DNA from: Bacteroidia bacterium
GTDB taxonomy: Bacteria > Bacteroidota > Bacteroidia > Flavobacteriales > Flavobacteriaceae
NCBI GenBank assembly: GCA_030431055.1
Contig: JAUIJA010000001.1
Span: 620,001 to 684,000, forward strand
Direction: 5' to 3'
DNA length: 64,000 nucleotides
Of the stretch, positions 1 to 9,126 are shown piece after piece (within the stretch, counting starts at the first letter, position 1; each line of letters begins with the position of its first letter). A model generated the notes under the pieces. That model was not told where the DNA came from. It saw only the letters and a list, made by a program, of their open reading frames with translations, and made no database searches. The position numbers and the translations under genes are program-made.

Positions 1-2626
1 CACTAGCCATGTCTCTAAAAATGATATTTTGATTAAAAATAGCACTTTGATTATAGCGATTATCTTTATTAAAACGAACATAAATGTCGTAATCGTCTCC
101 GTCTTTTTTGTAAATTCCAGCTTTTTCTCCAAAAATAGAACGGCGTAATTGATTACCAACTTGCCCAGCTGAAACACCCATTTCACCAGCTTTTTCTCTA
201 TCAACAACTACGCTCATTGCCGGTTTAGACTTATTAACATCTACTTTTAACTCATCAACACCTGGAATATTCTTATCATTTAAGAAGTCTTTCATCTTTT
301 CGGCAGTAACAATTAATTCATCATAATCATTACCTTTAATTTCAATATTTACTGGGTAACCAGCTGGTGGTCCTACAGCATCTTTTTCTACTGAAATAAT
401 TACACCTGGATAAATATCTTTTAAAGATTCTTGAACTTTTACGCGAAGATCTTCAGAATCTAAACCGTTTCTAAATTTATATTCACGCATTGAAACGGTA
501 ATTTTTCCTTTATGTGGCATCTCTGCAGATGAACCTCCATCGGTTTGAGGGTTTCCAGCTCCTTCACCCACTTGAGAAACAGCACTTTCAACTAAATAAT
601 TTGTATTGTCTTCTGGGTTTATAATGTCTTTACCGCCTAGTTTTTGGTTAAGAACAGCATAAACTCTTTTTTCAATAGAAGCTGTAATTTCATTTGTTTT
701 AGCAATATCTGTTCCTTGTGGATACTCAATGTATACAATTACCTGATTAGGTTTATTTTCAGGGAAAAATTCAACTTTTGTTCTTCCACTACCAACACTC
801 CAGCCAAAATATAAACCAAGTATAAGTAAGAATGAAAGTCCCATTAAAGCAGTTATGAAATAAGGTTTTTTGCCTGATAAAGCAAAACGTAAACTTGTTT
901 CATACCAGTTCTCCCATTTTGTAAGGATTCTCTTTTGGAAAGAAATAGTTAATCCTTTAATGAAGTATTTATACAACCAGAACATGATTGCTGTAAAAAT
1001 CATTAACGAACCTAAGGCTCTCATAGAACCACCAACAAGTAATATAAAAATTCCAATTGGCACTAAAATTAATGTCAAACGAATTAATTGTTTTTTATCT
1101 AAAATTTTCTCGTTAACATCCATAAACTGCGAAACCATTACAGAGTTAAAGAAAACCGCAACAAATAATGATGAACCTAGTACAATTGATAAAGTAATAG
1201 GGAAGAATTTCATAAATTCTCCCATAACTCCTGGCCACATTCCTAGCGGAACGAATGCTGCAACTGTTGTAGCCGTAGATATAATAATAGGTAAAGCAAT
1301 TTCTCCAATACCTTTTTTAGCAGCTTCAAAACGCGACATTCCTTCTTCGTCCATTAAACGATAGACGTTTTCTACAACTACAATTCCGTTATCTACCAGC
1401 ATACCTAATCCCATAATTAACCCAAATAGAATCATGGTGTTTAATGTGTAACCAAACAGATTTATAATCATAAACGACATAAACATTGACATAGGAATAG
1501 CAAACCCAACAAATAGTGCATTTCTAAATCCTAAGAAGAACATTAAAACTCCTACAACTAAGATGATACCAAAGATGATGTTGTTTACTAAATCGTCAAC
1601 TTGATTTAATGTTCTCGAAGATTGATCGTTTGCAATTGAAATTTTTAAATCGCTTGGAAGAACATTTTCTTTAGCATCGTTAACTATTGTTTTAATTTTA
1701 TCAGCAGCTTCAATCATGTTTTTACCAGCACGTTTTTTTACGTCAAGCATAACTACTTCTTTTCCAAATTCTCTGGCATAAGTAGTTTTATCTACATCTT
1801 TAAAAGTTACTGTTGCTACATCTTTTAAATAAACTGCACCATTTTGTGTTTTTACAACAAAATTTTCAAGTTCTACAGGTTTGTTAATTTCACCTTTTAT
1901 ACTTATTGTACGTCTTTGTCCGTTTGCAATTAAATTTCCGGCAGACATGGTAACGTTTCCATTGCGAATAGCATTGATAACATCGTCAAAGCTAACTTTT
2001 GATGCCATCATTTTGTAAATGTCAACTGCTACTTCAACTTCTTGATCTTGCGCACCGCGAATATCAACTTGTTTAATTTCGGCTAAACCTTCAATTTCGT
2101 CTTCTAAATATTCGCCAAATTCTTTTAATTTATTTACAGGATAATCTCCCGAAATATTAATGTTAAGAATAGGCATTTCTTCTGAAAGATTTAAATCGAA
2201 AACATTTGGTTCTACTTTAGCACCATTAAATGTTGGCCAATCTTCCCCAGCTTTTTTAGAATCAACCTCGTCTTTAACTTTTTGTTTGGCAGCTTGAACT
2301 GAAATTTTTTCATCAAACTCTACAGTAATAATTCCGTAATCTTCAGAAGATGTTGAAAGAATTTCAACAACGTTACTTACGTTTTTAAGTTCGTCTTCAA
2401 GCGGATCGATAATTAAACGTTCAATATCTTCGGCTGTATTTCCTGGATAAACGGTACTTATGTAAATTTTTGTTTCTTTTACTTCTGGAAAGTCTTCACG
2501 TGGCATATTGTAGTATGCCGAAAGTCCCATGATAAAAAACAAGCCCATCATTACATAAATGGTCATCTTGTTTTCTATTGCCCAAGACGAAAGTTTAAAT
2601 TCTTTATCTGATGTGTTATTGCTCAT
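1..2626 (-). CDS. RND efflux permease (AcrB/HAE1-like), C-terminus beyond window
   Basis: The frame is open from an ATG at 2626 to the window edge, giving 875 codons; AcrB-type pumps are usually about 1,000-1,170 residues, so the C-terminal part is missing. It is the inner-membrane proton-drug antiporter of a tripartite pump. Visible features are a cytoplasmic N-terminus, a first membrane helix (about residues 18-36), a large periplasmic porter domain, a block of hydrophobic helices with the acidic segment LGMLVDNGIVVVENV typical of the RND proton relay, and a second periplasmic half. The gene follows the adaptor and TolC genes in one minus-strand operon. The substrate cannot be read from sequence. 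Family assignment is firm; whether it exports drugs, metals or another solute is not. Confidence 0.93.
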   Translation of the reverse strand, partial: MSNNTSDKEFKLSSWAIENKMTIYVMMGLFFIMGLSAYYNMPREDFPEVKETKIYISTVYPGNTAEDIERLIIDPLEDELKNVSNVVEILSTSSEDYGIITVEFDEKISVQAAKQKVKDEVDSKKAGEDWPTFNGAKVEPNVFDLNLSEEMPILNINISGDYPVNKLKEFGEYLEDEIEGLAEIKQVDIRGAQDQEVEVAVDIYKMMASKVSFDDVINAIRNGNVTMSAGNLIANGQRRTISIKGEINKPVELENFVVKTQNGAVYLKDVATVTFKDVDKTTYAREFGKEVVMLDVKKRAGKNMIEAADKIKTIVNDAKENVLPSDLKISIANDQSSRTLNQVDDLVNNIIFGIILVVGVLMFFLGFRNALFVGFAIPMSMFMSFMIINLFGYTLNTMILFGLIMGLGMLVDNGIVVVENVYRLMDEEGMSRFEAAKKGIGEIALPIIISTATTVAAFVPLGMWPGVMGEFMKFFPITLSIVLGSSLFVAVFFNSVMVSQFMDVNEKILDKKQLIRLTLILVPIGIFILLVGGSMRALGSLMIFTAIMFWLYKYFIKGLTISFQKRILTKWENWYETSLRFALSGKKPYFITALMGLSFLLILGLYFGWSVGSGRTKVEFFPENKPNQVIVYIEYPQGTDIAKTNEITASIEKRVYAVLNQKLGGKDIINPEDNTNYLVESAVSQVGEGAGNPQTDGGSSAEMPHKGKITVSMREYKFRNGLDSEDLRVKVQESLKDIYPGVIISVEKDAVGPPAGYPVNIEIKGNDYDELIVTAEKMKDFLNDKNIPGVDELKVDVNKSKPAMSVVVDREKAGEMGVSAGQVGNQLRRSIFGEKAGIYKKDGDDYDIYVRFNKDNRYNQSAIFNQNIIFRDMAS

Positions 2627-2634
2627 AATTTGGT

Positions 2635-3798
2635 TTATTTAATGATAGAAACTTTTTGTCCATCTTTAACACTTCTTGCTCCTTCTTTTATAACTTGGTA
2701 ACCGTCTTTAATTCCATCTAAGATTTCAACAAAATTACCTTGAGATTTTCCAGTTGTAACAATTACCTTTTTAGCCGTAGCTATATTATCTTTAGAAATG
2801 TTTTCTACGATGTATAGATATTGTTCTCCTTCTGCATTTTCAGAAACAATACTTATAGGAACTGTTATTACTTTAGGATTTGAATAATCTTTAATTTTAA
2901 TTTTTCCTGTTAAGTTAGGTTTAATTTGTCCGTCTTTGTTTGGAACTTTAATTTGAATGCTAAACGAACGGTTACCAGGATTAATATAACTACTTGCTTG
3001 TGAAATAGTAGTTTCTAATGATGTGCCCAAAATTGGAAAATCAACAATTACATCAGAGCCTTCTGTAATTGACTTGATGTATTTTTCAGGAACTTCGGCT
3101 TCTAGATACATATTGTTTAAACTTACAATTCGCATTACAGGTGCGCCAGGAGCAACCACAGAACCTTTTTCGGTAATTACATCGTCAATTGTTCCTGTAA
3201 ATGGAGCTCTAATTACAGTTTTTGCAATTTGACTTTTCATTTGCGCTACTGCTTTTTCTTGTGCTTCGTAATTAGTTTTAGCTTGTAAATATTGAATTTC
3301 AGAACCTATTTTTTGATTCCATAAATTTTGTTGGCGCTCAAAAGTTGTTTTAGCTAAGTTTGCTTGAACTTCTAATTGTGCTAATTGCTGACCTAATCCA
3401 CCATCATCGATTTTAGCAAGCATTTGTCCTTTTGAAACTTTTTGTCCTTCGGTTACATAAACCTGTTGTAATGTACCAGCAAATTCAGCATTTAAAACGA
3501 TGTTTTCTTTAGTTTGAACATCTGCTTGTAATTCTAAATAGTGATTAAATACAGTGTCTTTTGCTGTAAAAGTACTGATTAAAGTGAGTTTATGATTTTC
3601 GTCTAATTTTCCAATAGCATTGTCAATTAATTCAATTTCTTTTGATAATGCATCGGCTTGTGTAACTAATTCTGCTCTTTTTTCGCGAAGTTTAGTTAAA
3701 TCACCTTTTTCAATAACAGACTCAGTTGAGTTTTTTTTGTCGCTTCCACATGAAACAATAACAAAACCGATTAGTAAACTTGTAATTATATTTTTCAT
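2635..3798 (-). CDS. RND efflux periplasmic adaptor (membrane fusion protein), lipoprotein
   Basis: This 387-residue protein begins with a lipoprotein signal ending IVSCGSDKK, so it should be anchored through Cys17. Next come a coiled-coil hairpin (about residues 33-65), a split biotinyl-lipoyl-like domain (AEFAGTLQQVYVTEGQKVSKG, then VIRAPFTGTIDDVITEKGSVV) around a second helical hairpin, and a beta-barrel and membrane-proximal domain. Members bridge the inner-membrane pump and the outer-membrane channel. Eight bases separate it from the permease and nine from the TolC gene, so the three are co-transcribed. The lipobox and family are clear. The substrate is unknown. Confidence 0.92.
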   Translation of the reverse strand: MKNIITSLLIGFVIVSCGSDKKNSTESVIEKGDLTKLREKRAELVTQADALSKEIELIDNAIGKLDENHKLTLISTFTAKDTVFNHYLELQADVQTKENIVLNAEFAGTLQQVYVTEGQKVSKGQMLAKIDDGGLGQQLAQLEVQANLAKTTFERQQNLWNQKIGSEIQYLQAKTNYEAQEKAVAQMKSQIAKTVIRAPFTGTIDDVITEKGSVVAPGAPVMRIVSLNNMYLEAEVPEKYIKSITEGSDVIVDFPILGTSLETTISQASSYINPGNRSFSIQIKVPNKDGQIKPNLTGKIKIKDYSNPKVITVPISIVSENAEGEQYLYIVENISKDNIATAKKVIVTTGKSQGNFVEILDGIKDGYQVIKEGARSVKDGQKVSIIK

Positions 3799-3807
3799 TT
3801 GAATGGT

Positions 3808-5148
3808 TTATTTTGTGTTTATAATTTTATCTAAAGCTGTTTTTTTATTAATTACATCTATCATAGATTGTAAATAGTCTTGTTGGGCTGAATATAGCTG
3901 GCGTTGTGCTTCTGTATATTCAAAACTACTTGAAATTCCTTCTTTAAACTTAATATTTTGCTTATGTTCAATACGTTCTGCCAGGCTAAGATTTTCTTTT
4001 GAAACGTTGTACAATTCAACACTATATTCGTAGTTGTTTTTCGCTGTTTGATATTCTAAAAGTAACTTTTGTTCGGTTTCTTTTAATTGCGTTTTCGATT
4101 GTTCGTAAGCAATTTTAGCTTGTTGTGTTCTCGCGCTTCTTCCTAAACTACTAAAAATAGGAATATTTAAAGCAACACCTAAATTTGAATAATTAAACCA
4201 TTTTTGATTGCTATTAAAAACTGTAAAATCATTAGCAAAAGTATTGTAACCAAAATTCACATTTGCGGCTAAACTTGGCAAAGCTTTGCTTTTTTCTAAT
4301 TTTACTAAAAGACGATTAGATTCTAAGGTGTTTTGACCAATTTTATAATCGATATTTTCTTGAACATTAAATTCTGAACTCATCGCGTTTAAATCGATAT
4401 TTTGTTTTGCCAAATTATCTAAGTTATCTTTTAGAGTTAGGTTTTTTTCTATATCGATTCCCAAAACTAATTTTAACATGTTTAAAGCAATTTCAGAACG
4501 TCTTTTGGCATTTGAAAGTGAGCTATTTATTTGGCTTAAAGTAATTTGAAGTTGTTCTACATTTTCCTCTTCAATTAGTCCGTTTTTATACGTTTCTTCA
4601 GTTTCAAATAAAGTTTGGTCTAACGACTTTTTGTTTTCTTCAAGAACTTTTACACTTTCGTTTGCTAGTAAAACATTTCCGTAAGCATTTGTAACAATTT
4701 CACGAATTTCTAAATCGGTTTTTTCTTTCGCGTTTTCAGAAATTTGTAAATACACTTTAGCCGATTGTAATCCTACTAAGTAAGAGCCATCAAAAATTAA
4801 CTGACTTAAAGTAGCATTTGCAGTCATGTTGTGTTTTGTTCCAAATTCTATTTCTTGAAACTCTCCAGGATTTCCTCCGAAAAACTCAGCTGGAACTACC
4901 GATTTTTGAAGTACAAAGTTGTTTTGATAATTAACATTTGCATCTAACTGTGGTAAACCAATTGTTGTTGTTTCCCATTTTTTCTTTTTAGCAGCATCGA
5001 TATCTCGTGAAGCATTTATTGCTTGATAATTGTTTTGCAAAGCATGAGAAATAGCTTCTTCTAATGTAAAAGCATAATTATCTTGATTTTCTTGAGCATA
5101 CAAAAAACTCGAGAGTAAAAATGCGATTATTAATTTGATAGATTTCAT
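3808..5148 (-). CDS. TolC-family outer-membrane efflux channel
   Basis: The 446-residue protein has a cleavable signal peptide (IIAFLLSSFLYAQ) and two internally similar halves of long amphipathic helices rich in Gln, Asn and Glu, the pattern of outer-membrane efflux proteins. The N-terminal segment YAFTLEEAISHALQNNYQA matches the usual start of the first repeat. It should trimerise into an outer-membrane barrel with a periplasmic tunnel and work with the adaptor and RND permease downstream. The TetR gene lies 7 bp upstream in the same direction, so all four genes probably form one transcript. Length is typical for the family. Confidence 0.92.
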   Translation of the reverse strand: MKSIKLIIAFLLSSFLYAQENQDNYAFTLEEAISHALQNNYQAINASRDIDAAKKKKWETTTIGLPQLDANVNYQNNFVLQKSVVPAEFFGGNPGEFQEIEFGTKHNMTANATLSQLIFDGSYLVGLQSAKVYLQISENAKEKTDLEIREIVTNAYGNVLLANESVKVLEENKKSLDQTLFETEETYKNGLIEEENVEQLQITLSQINSSLSNAKRRSEIALNMLKLVLGIDIEKNLTLKDNLDNLAKQNIDLNAMSSEFNVQENIDYKIGQNTLESNRLLVKLEKSKALPSLAANVNFGYNTFANDFTVFNSNQKWFNYSNLGVALNIPIFSSLGRSARTQQAKIAYEQSKTQLKETEQKLLLEYQTAKNNYEYSVELYNVSKENLSLAERIEHKQNIKFKEGISSSFEYTEAQRQLYSAQQDYLQSMIDVINKKTALDKIINTK

Positions 5149-5155
5149 GTATAGA

Positions 5156-5755
5156 TTAGTTGTTATGTATTAAATTTTCTACGATTTTTATTCCTTTTGA
5201 GGTGCAAATTCCTCTTAAGTGATATTCTAAATAAATTTCTTGAATTTCAATTGTGTTAAAGTCTTTTTTCGGAAATAACTCTTCGTCTTTTAAACTTGTC
5301 ATTCCAGCAAAATAAATTCGTCCAATAATTTCTGGGTTTATTTCTTTGCGAAATAAACCTTCTTCAATTCCTCTTTTTAAATTATCTAAAACGCATTCGC
5401 TCATTTTGCCAAATTGTTTCTTTTTAAGCGTTTGATAAATTTTTGGATAATATTTATTCAATTGATAAAAAGGTGAAGCTGCTTCGTTTTTTAAATGTTC
5501 CAAAACAAAGTTTTTTATAGTAAAAAGTTCTTCAATTGGATTGTTACCTAGACCGCAAATTTCATCAATTCCACAAGAAATAGTGTCAAATAATTGTAAG
5601 GTTACGTGTTTTACTAAATCTGGTTTGGTTGTAAAATGTTGGTAAATTGTTTTTTTTGAAATTCCTAATTCAGCCGCAATATCGTCCATAGTTACACTTT
5701 TAAAACCAAGTGTAAGGAACATTTCGGTTGCCTTTTCTAAAATCTGCGTTTTCAT
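5156..5755 (-). CDS. TetR/AcrR-family transcriptional regulator
   Basis: From an ATG at 5755 this encodes 199 residues starting MKTQILEKATEMF. A longer frame to 5785 exists, but its first codons overlap the predicted -7 promoter element, so the shorter start is preferred. Residues 20-45 form a TetR helix-turn-helix (SVTMDDIAAELGISKKTIYQHF), followed by an all-helical ligand-binding and dimerisation domain with low conservation. It is the first gene of the efflux operon and probably represses its own transcript, losing DNA affinity when it binds a pump substrate. The ligand is unknown. Regulation of the neighbouring pump is inferred from position. Confidence 0.9.
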   Translation of the reverse strand: MKTQILEKATEMFLTLGFKSVTMDDIAAELGISKKTIYQHFTTKPDLVKHVTLQLFDTISCGIDEICGLGNNPIEELFTIKNFVLEHLKNEAASPFYQLNKYYPKIYQTLKKKQFGKMSECVLDNLKRGIEEGLFRKEINPEIIGRIYFAGMTSLKDEELFPKKDFNTIEIQEIYLEYHLRGICTSKGIKIVENLIHNN

Positions 5756-5774
5756 TTTCTTCTGAATTTGACGC

Positions 5775-5803
5775 CAAAAGTACAACGGAAACTTTTAACA
5801 CAA
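5775..5803 (-). promoter_or_regulatory. Predicted promoter of the tetR-efflux operon
   Basis: On the minus strand TTG (5803-5801) is followed after 18 bp by TACTTTTG (5782-5775), matching the Bacteroidota -33/-7 pattern TTG-N17-23-TAnnTTTG. The site lies about 20 bp upstream of the ATG at 5755 and supports that start. No obvious palindromic TetR operator was seen, though the region is short. Confidence 0.65.
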
Positions 5804-5912
5804 AAAAAGTTTCCTGAGTTTTTACAATTTTTTAACATTCGTAATATTTTCAAAGTAAAAAACTACCAATTCAAGGTTTTTTTAGCGTACTTTGTCTTTT
5901 TAAAATCAAGAC

Positions 5913-7145
5913 ATGAAGGTTTTTACAATAGTAATTTTATTATTGATAAGTTTTGTAGGAAATTGTCAATACAACAGTGTGCCAATGAAGGTTGGTGATT
6001 TGTTTGGTATTAGTGATAGTCTTGGAAATATTAAAATAAAGCCAAAATTTGATGTTGTAGATGTAATTACTTACGAGGATTTATATTTTGTTGGATACGA
6101 TTTAAAAACAAATAAATCGAGCTTAATTTATAATGATAAAGAGGTTTTAGTAAATACAGATTATCGTTCTTTTATTATAGAAAACGAGTTAATACTGGCA
6201 ACGAAATATAATATTTTAAAGATTTCTAACTACCATTCTGAAAAGAATTTCGAGGAAATTAATCATTTATATGATCAAAACGGAAAGCAAATAATTATTG
6301 AAGATTGTAAGTTTATTGCTATTGTTGAAAACGCTGACGATACTAAAATTAGCAACGAAGTTTTATTATACTATCAAACTAAAATTGACAATAAATTTAG
6401 TTTGGTGCTTTACAATAAAAAGAAAAGTAAAATTGTAAAAACATATATAGACAAATCAAGTTTTTTTGAAGTTAATTACAACGGAGATTTAGACTACAGA
6501 AATAGGTCACATTCATTTATTTTTAGAGATAAAAAAGGTTTGGGTAAAAAAATCACCTTAGTTAAAGAGTCTAAAGGAATAACTCAGTTTACCGAAGAAG
6601 ATTATAGTATAAACAATAGAGCAAAAAATGAGTATGAAAACCCTTATGGTGATTATGATATTGCAGTTCCAGAGTTCGAAACCAAACCAAAAGTTGATAC
6701 TAAAAGTGATAGTGTAATTTCTTCTTGGAGAAAAGTAAAAATAAAACGCGACTTTTATTACAAGTCAAAGGAAAAAGAAGAAGTTTCAATACGAACTGAA
6801 AAAATAAACACAGATTGGGCTTATATAATTAAAAAAAAGCGAAAAGTTGGTTTAAAACTAACACAAAAAAATAAATTAATTTTACCTATAAAATATGATG
6901 AAATTTTAATTTCTGAGTTTGTAGGACATAGCAATTGTTATTTACTTAAAAGAAAAAATAAATATGGTGCTTCAATTAGTGGTTTTGGTAATAATATTAT
7001 TATAGAGCCTATTTTTAAAAACCTATTTATAGTACATAAAGTTCATTTTTTTGGAAATCAAAGCGCATTATTAAAACTGTTTAATAATGATGGAACTTTT
7101 TATGCTTACGCAAAATCAGACGGAACTATTTTTATAAAAAATTAA
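5913..7145 (+). CDS. Secreted WG-repeat-like protein of unknown function
   Basis: The 410-residue product has an N-terminal signal peptide (MKVFTIVILLLISFVGNCQ) and is otherwise hydrophilic and Lys-rich. Near each end it carries a short motif like the WG/KWG repeat: VGDLFGISDSLGNIKIKPKF (about residues 30-49) and VGLKLTQKNKLILPIKYDE (about residues 312-330). These resemble the pattern in which a residue pair is followed by D..G....P.KYD. The middle (residues 80-290) matches nothing I recognise. It lies 5 bp upstream of the polyprenyl synthase gene in the same direction, which may be chance. It is probably exported. Function unknown. Confidence 0.6.
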   Translation: MKVFTIVILLLISFVGNCQYNSVPMKVGDLFGISDSLGNIKIKPKFDVVDVITYEDLYFVGYDLKTNKSSLIYNDKEVLVNTDYRSFIIENELILATKYNILKISNYHSEKNFEEINHLYDQNGKQIIIEDCKFIAIVENADDTKISNEVLLYYQTKIDNKFSLVLYNKKKSKIVKTYIDKSSFFEVNYNGDLDYRNRSHSFIFRDKKGLGKKITLVKESKGITQFTEEDYSINNRAKNEYENPYGDYDIAVPEFETKPKVDTKSDSVISSWRKVKIKRDFYYKSKEKEEVSIRTEKINTDWAYIIKKKRKVGLKLTQKNKLILPIKYDEILISEFVGHSNCYLLKRKNKYGASISGFGNNIIIEPIFKNLFIVHKVHFFGNQSALLKLFNNDGTFYAYAKSDGTIFIKN

Positions 7146-7150
7146 TCAAT

Positions 7151-8125
7151 ATGCATTCCTTACCAGAATATCAAAAAATAATAGCTCAACATTTTAAAGA
7201 AATTCAAATAAACAAAGAACCTGAAGGTTTGTATGAACCTATTGATTATATTTTAAGCCTTGGTGGAAAAAGAATGCGCCCCGTTTTAACTTTAATGGCT
7301 GCAGAAATTTTTAATTGCGATTATAAAAAAGCATTGAATGCCGCAACTGCAGTTGAGGTTTTTCACAATTTTTCATTAATTCACGACGATATTATGGACG
7401 ATGCGCCGTTGCGTAGAGGAAAAGAAACCGTTCATGAAAAATGGGATTTAAATACTGGAATTCTTTCGGGTGATGCAATGCTAATTTTGGCGTATCAATA
7501 TTTTGAGAACTATGAACCTGTGGTTTTTCAAAAATTGGCAAAATTGTTCAGTAAAACAGCATTAGAGGTTTGTGAAGGTCAACAATACGATGTGGATTTT
7601 GAAGTGCGCGATGATGTTTCGATTCCTGAATATTTAAAAATGATTGAATATAAAACCGCAGTTTTAGTTGGCGCGGCAATGAAAATGGGTGCAATTGTAG
7701 CTGAAACTTCTGAAGAAAATGCTAATTTAATTTATGAATTTGGATTAAACTTAGGAATAGCGTTTCAGTTACAAGATGATTATTTAGATGCTTTTGGCGA
7801 CCCAAAAACTTTCGGAAAGCAAGTAGGTGGCGATATTATTGAAAATAAAAAGACATATTTATATTTAAAAGCATTAGAGTTTGGAACAAATGAGCAACAA
7901 GAACAATTGTCACATTTATTTTCAATTCAACCAAGTGATAATACAGATAAAATAGAATCGGTAAAACAGATTTTTATCGAAACAAATTCGGCACAAGAAA
8001 CACAAAATGCTATTAAATCTTATACAGAAAGAGCATTTGAAACTTTGAATAAGTTAGATGTAGATAATTCTAAAAAAGAAGTGTTAAAAGACTTTGGAGA
8101 AAAGTTGATGAATAGAAATGTATAA
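7151..8125 (+). CDS. Trans-polyprenyl diphosphate synthase
   Basis: A 324-residue all-helical isoprenyl synthase with both aspartate-rich motifs: DDIMD at residues 79-83 (HDDIMDDAPLRRG) and DDYLD at 209-213 (FQLQDDYLDAFGD). These bind Mg2+ and the allylic diphosphate. The GGKRMRP segment near residues 38-44 binds isopentenyl diphosphate. Family members condense C5 units to make farnesyl, geranylgeranyl or longer diphosphates for menaquinone side chains, carotenoids or undecaprenyl lipids. Product length cannot be fixed from sequence alone. The start ATG lies 5 bp after the upstream stop, and the end overlaps the next gene by 8 bp, indicating translational coupling. Confidence 0.95.
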   Translation: MHSLPEYQKIIAQHFKEIQINKEPEGLYEPIDYILSLGGKRMRPVLTLMAAEIFNCDYKKALNAATAVEVFHNFSLIHDDIMDDAPLRRGKETVHEKWDLNTGILSGDAMLILAYQYFENYEPVVFQKLAKLFSKTALEVCEGQQYDVDFEVRDDVSIPEYLKMIEYKTAVLVGAAMKMGAIVAETSEENANLIYEFGLNLGIAFQLQDDYLDAFGDPKTFGKQVGGDIIENKKTYLYLKALEFGTNEQQEQLSHLFSIQPSDNTDKIESVKQIFIETNSAQETQNAIKSYTERAFETLNKLDVDNSKKEVLKDFGEKLMNRNV

Positions 8126-8468
8126 TCCACCAGCAAATATTGATGTTTTAATTTCGCAAGCCGAAGAAGAAAATCTGTATTTTAAGTTAATCGAACAAAC
8201 CAATAAAGATTTTGCTTTAGCAAATGAAAATTTAGATGTTTCTACCAATGTTTTTCCTTTCGAATTTAAAACACTAGTACAAGAAAAAATTTACTTCTTA
8301 TTACAACACAAATTCGCTGAATATCTTAACTTACTTTACATTGTCGATGTTTCAGAAAAAGAAGTAAAAAGTTTAAATGGAAACGATTTAGTAGAACTGT
8401 CAGAACAAGTTACTTTCTTAGTGTTAAAACGTGAATGGCAAAAAGTGTGGTTTAGAAATAATTACTAA
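8118..8468 (+). CDS. Small conserved-type protein coupled to the polyprenyl synthase
   Basis: A 116-residue acidic, soluble protein with no signal peptide or membrane helix. Its ATG lies 8 bp inside the polyprenyl synthase gene, so translation is probably coupled. The sequence has alternating helical and charged segments with no motif I recognise. Its stop overlaps the stop of the convergent beta-barrel gene by 4 bp. The overlap and intact reading frame argue that it is real. No function can be assigned. Confidence 0.7.
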   Translation: MYNPPANIDVLISQAEEENLYFKLIEQTNKDFALANENLDVSTNVFPFEFKTLVQEKIYFLLQHKFAEYLNLLYIVDVSEKEVKSLNGNDLVELSEQVTFLVLKREWQKVWFRNNY

Positions 8469-9010
8469 AAATAAACTCGAATAAACGGCATTAAAGCATC
8501 GGCATAAACACCTTCACCATCTTTGTGTAGAACATTATATCGCACACCTAAAGTTACATTGTTTGTTCTGTAACCAGTGCCTAAAAATAAAGCGGTGTTC
8601 CAAAAATCATCAGAGACATTTCCGTATACAGTTTCAAAACTAGTATTAACGCGAAGTTGCTCAACTTCAGCAGATAATTGAATTTCTCTAATTGGATTAA
8701 ATAAGCCAATAATGCTTCCTCCATACATATTAGATTGATAAAAATCTCTATCCTTTACATACGAGTACTGAATACCTAATCCTGCCGAAACATATTCATT
8801 AAAGTTGTAAATTCCACTTGGTGCAATTGTAATATTTGTATAACCATTGCCAATTCCTAATCCAAAACCGCCACCAAATTGTACTTTGTTCCAAAAATTA
8901 GATTTTGTGTTGTGTTCATTTGTGTTTTGAGAAAAAACTAAATCATTTCCGCCAATAAAAAATACAAAAAGCAGTAAAAATGTTAAATTGTTTGCGAAAT
9001 TCTTTTGCAT
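8465..9010 (-). CDS. Outer-membrane beta-barrel protein next to sucA
   Basis: The 181-residue product has a signal peptide (LTFLLLFVFFIGGNDLVFSQ) and then alternating amphipathic strands (VQFGGGFGLGIGNGYTNITIAPSG; VSAGLGIQYSYV; VTLGVRYNVLH), ending in a C-terminal Phe (MPFIRVYF) as in outer-membrane barrels. Its size suits an eight-strand barrel. Proteins of this type beside sucA are sometimes labelled alpha-ketoglutarate decarboxylase by proximity. Nothing in the sequence supports an enzyme. It is transcribed divergently from sucA and ends against the small gene at 8118-8468. Function unknown. Confidence 0.75.
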   Translation of the reverse strand: MQKNFANNLTFLLLFVFFIGGNDLVFSQNTNEHNTKSNFWNKVQFGGGFGLGIGNGYTNITIAPSGIYNFNEYVSAGLGIQYSYVKDRDFYQSNMYGGSIIGLFNPIREIQLSAEVEQLRVNTSFETVYGNVSDDFWNTALFLGTGYRTNNVTLGVRYNVLHKDGEGVYADALMPFIRVYF

Positions 9011-9077
9011 AAAACCTATTCTAAAAAATTAATGTTATAAAAATACAAATTTCTTTAGAAGATTATTACAAATGTTT

Positions 9078-9085
9078 TACTTTTG
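9078..9085 (+). promoter_or_regulatory. Predicted -7 element of sucA
   Basis: TACTTTTG matches TAnnTTTG and lies 41 bp upstream of the sucA ATG. No good -33 TTG is seen at the expected spacing, so this rests on the -7 element and position. Confidence 0.5.
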
Positions 9086-9126
9086 CATAATAATTTTTTA
9101 ACCAAATTTGTCACTAAGACACAACT

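Noticed and set aside
870..1364. Open frame of 164 codons on the plus strand opposite the RND permease
   Set aside because: It is the antisense shadow of a strongly conserved permease gene; composition and lack of motifs do not support a gene.
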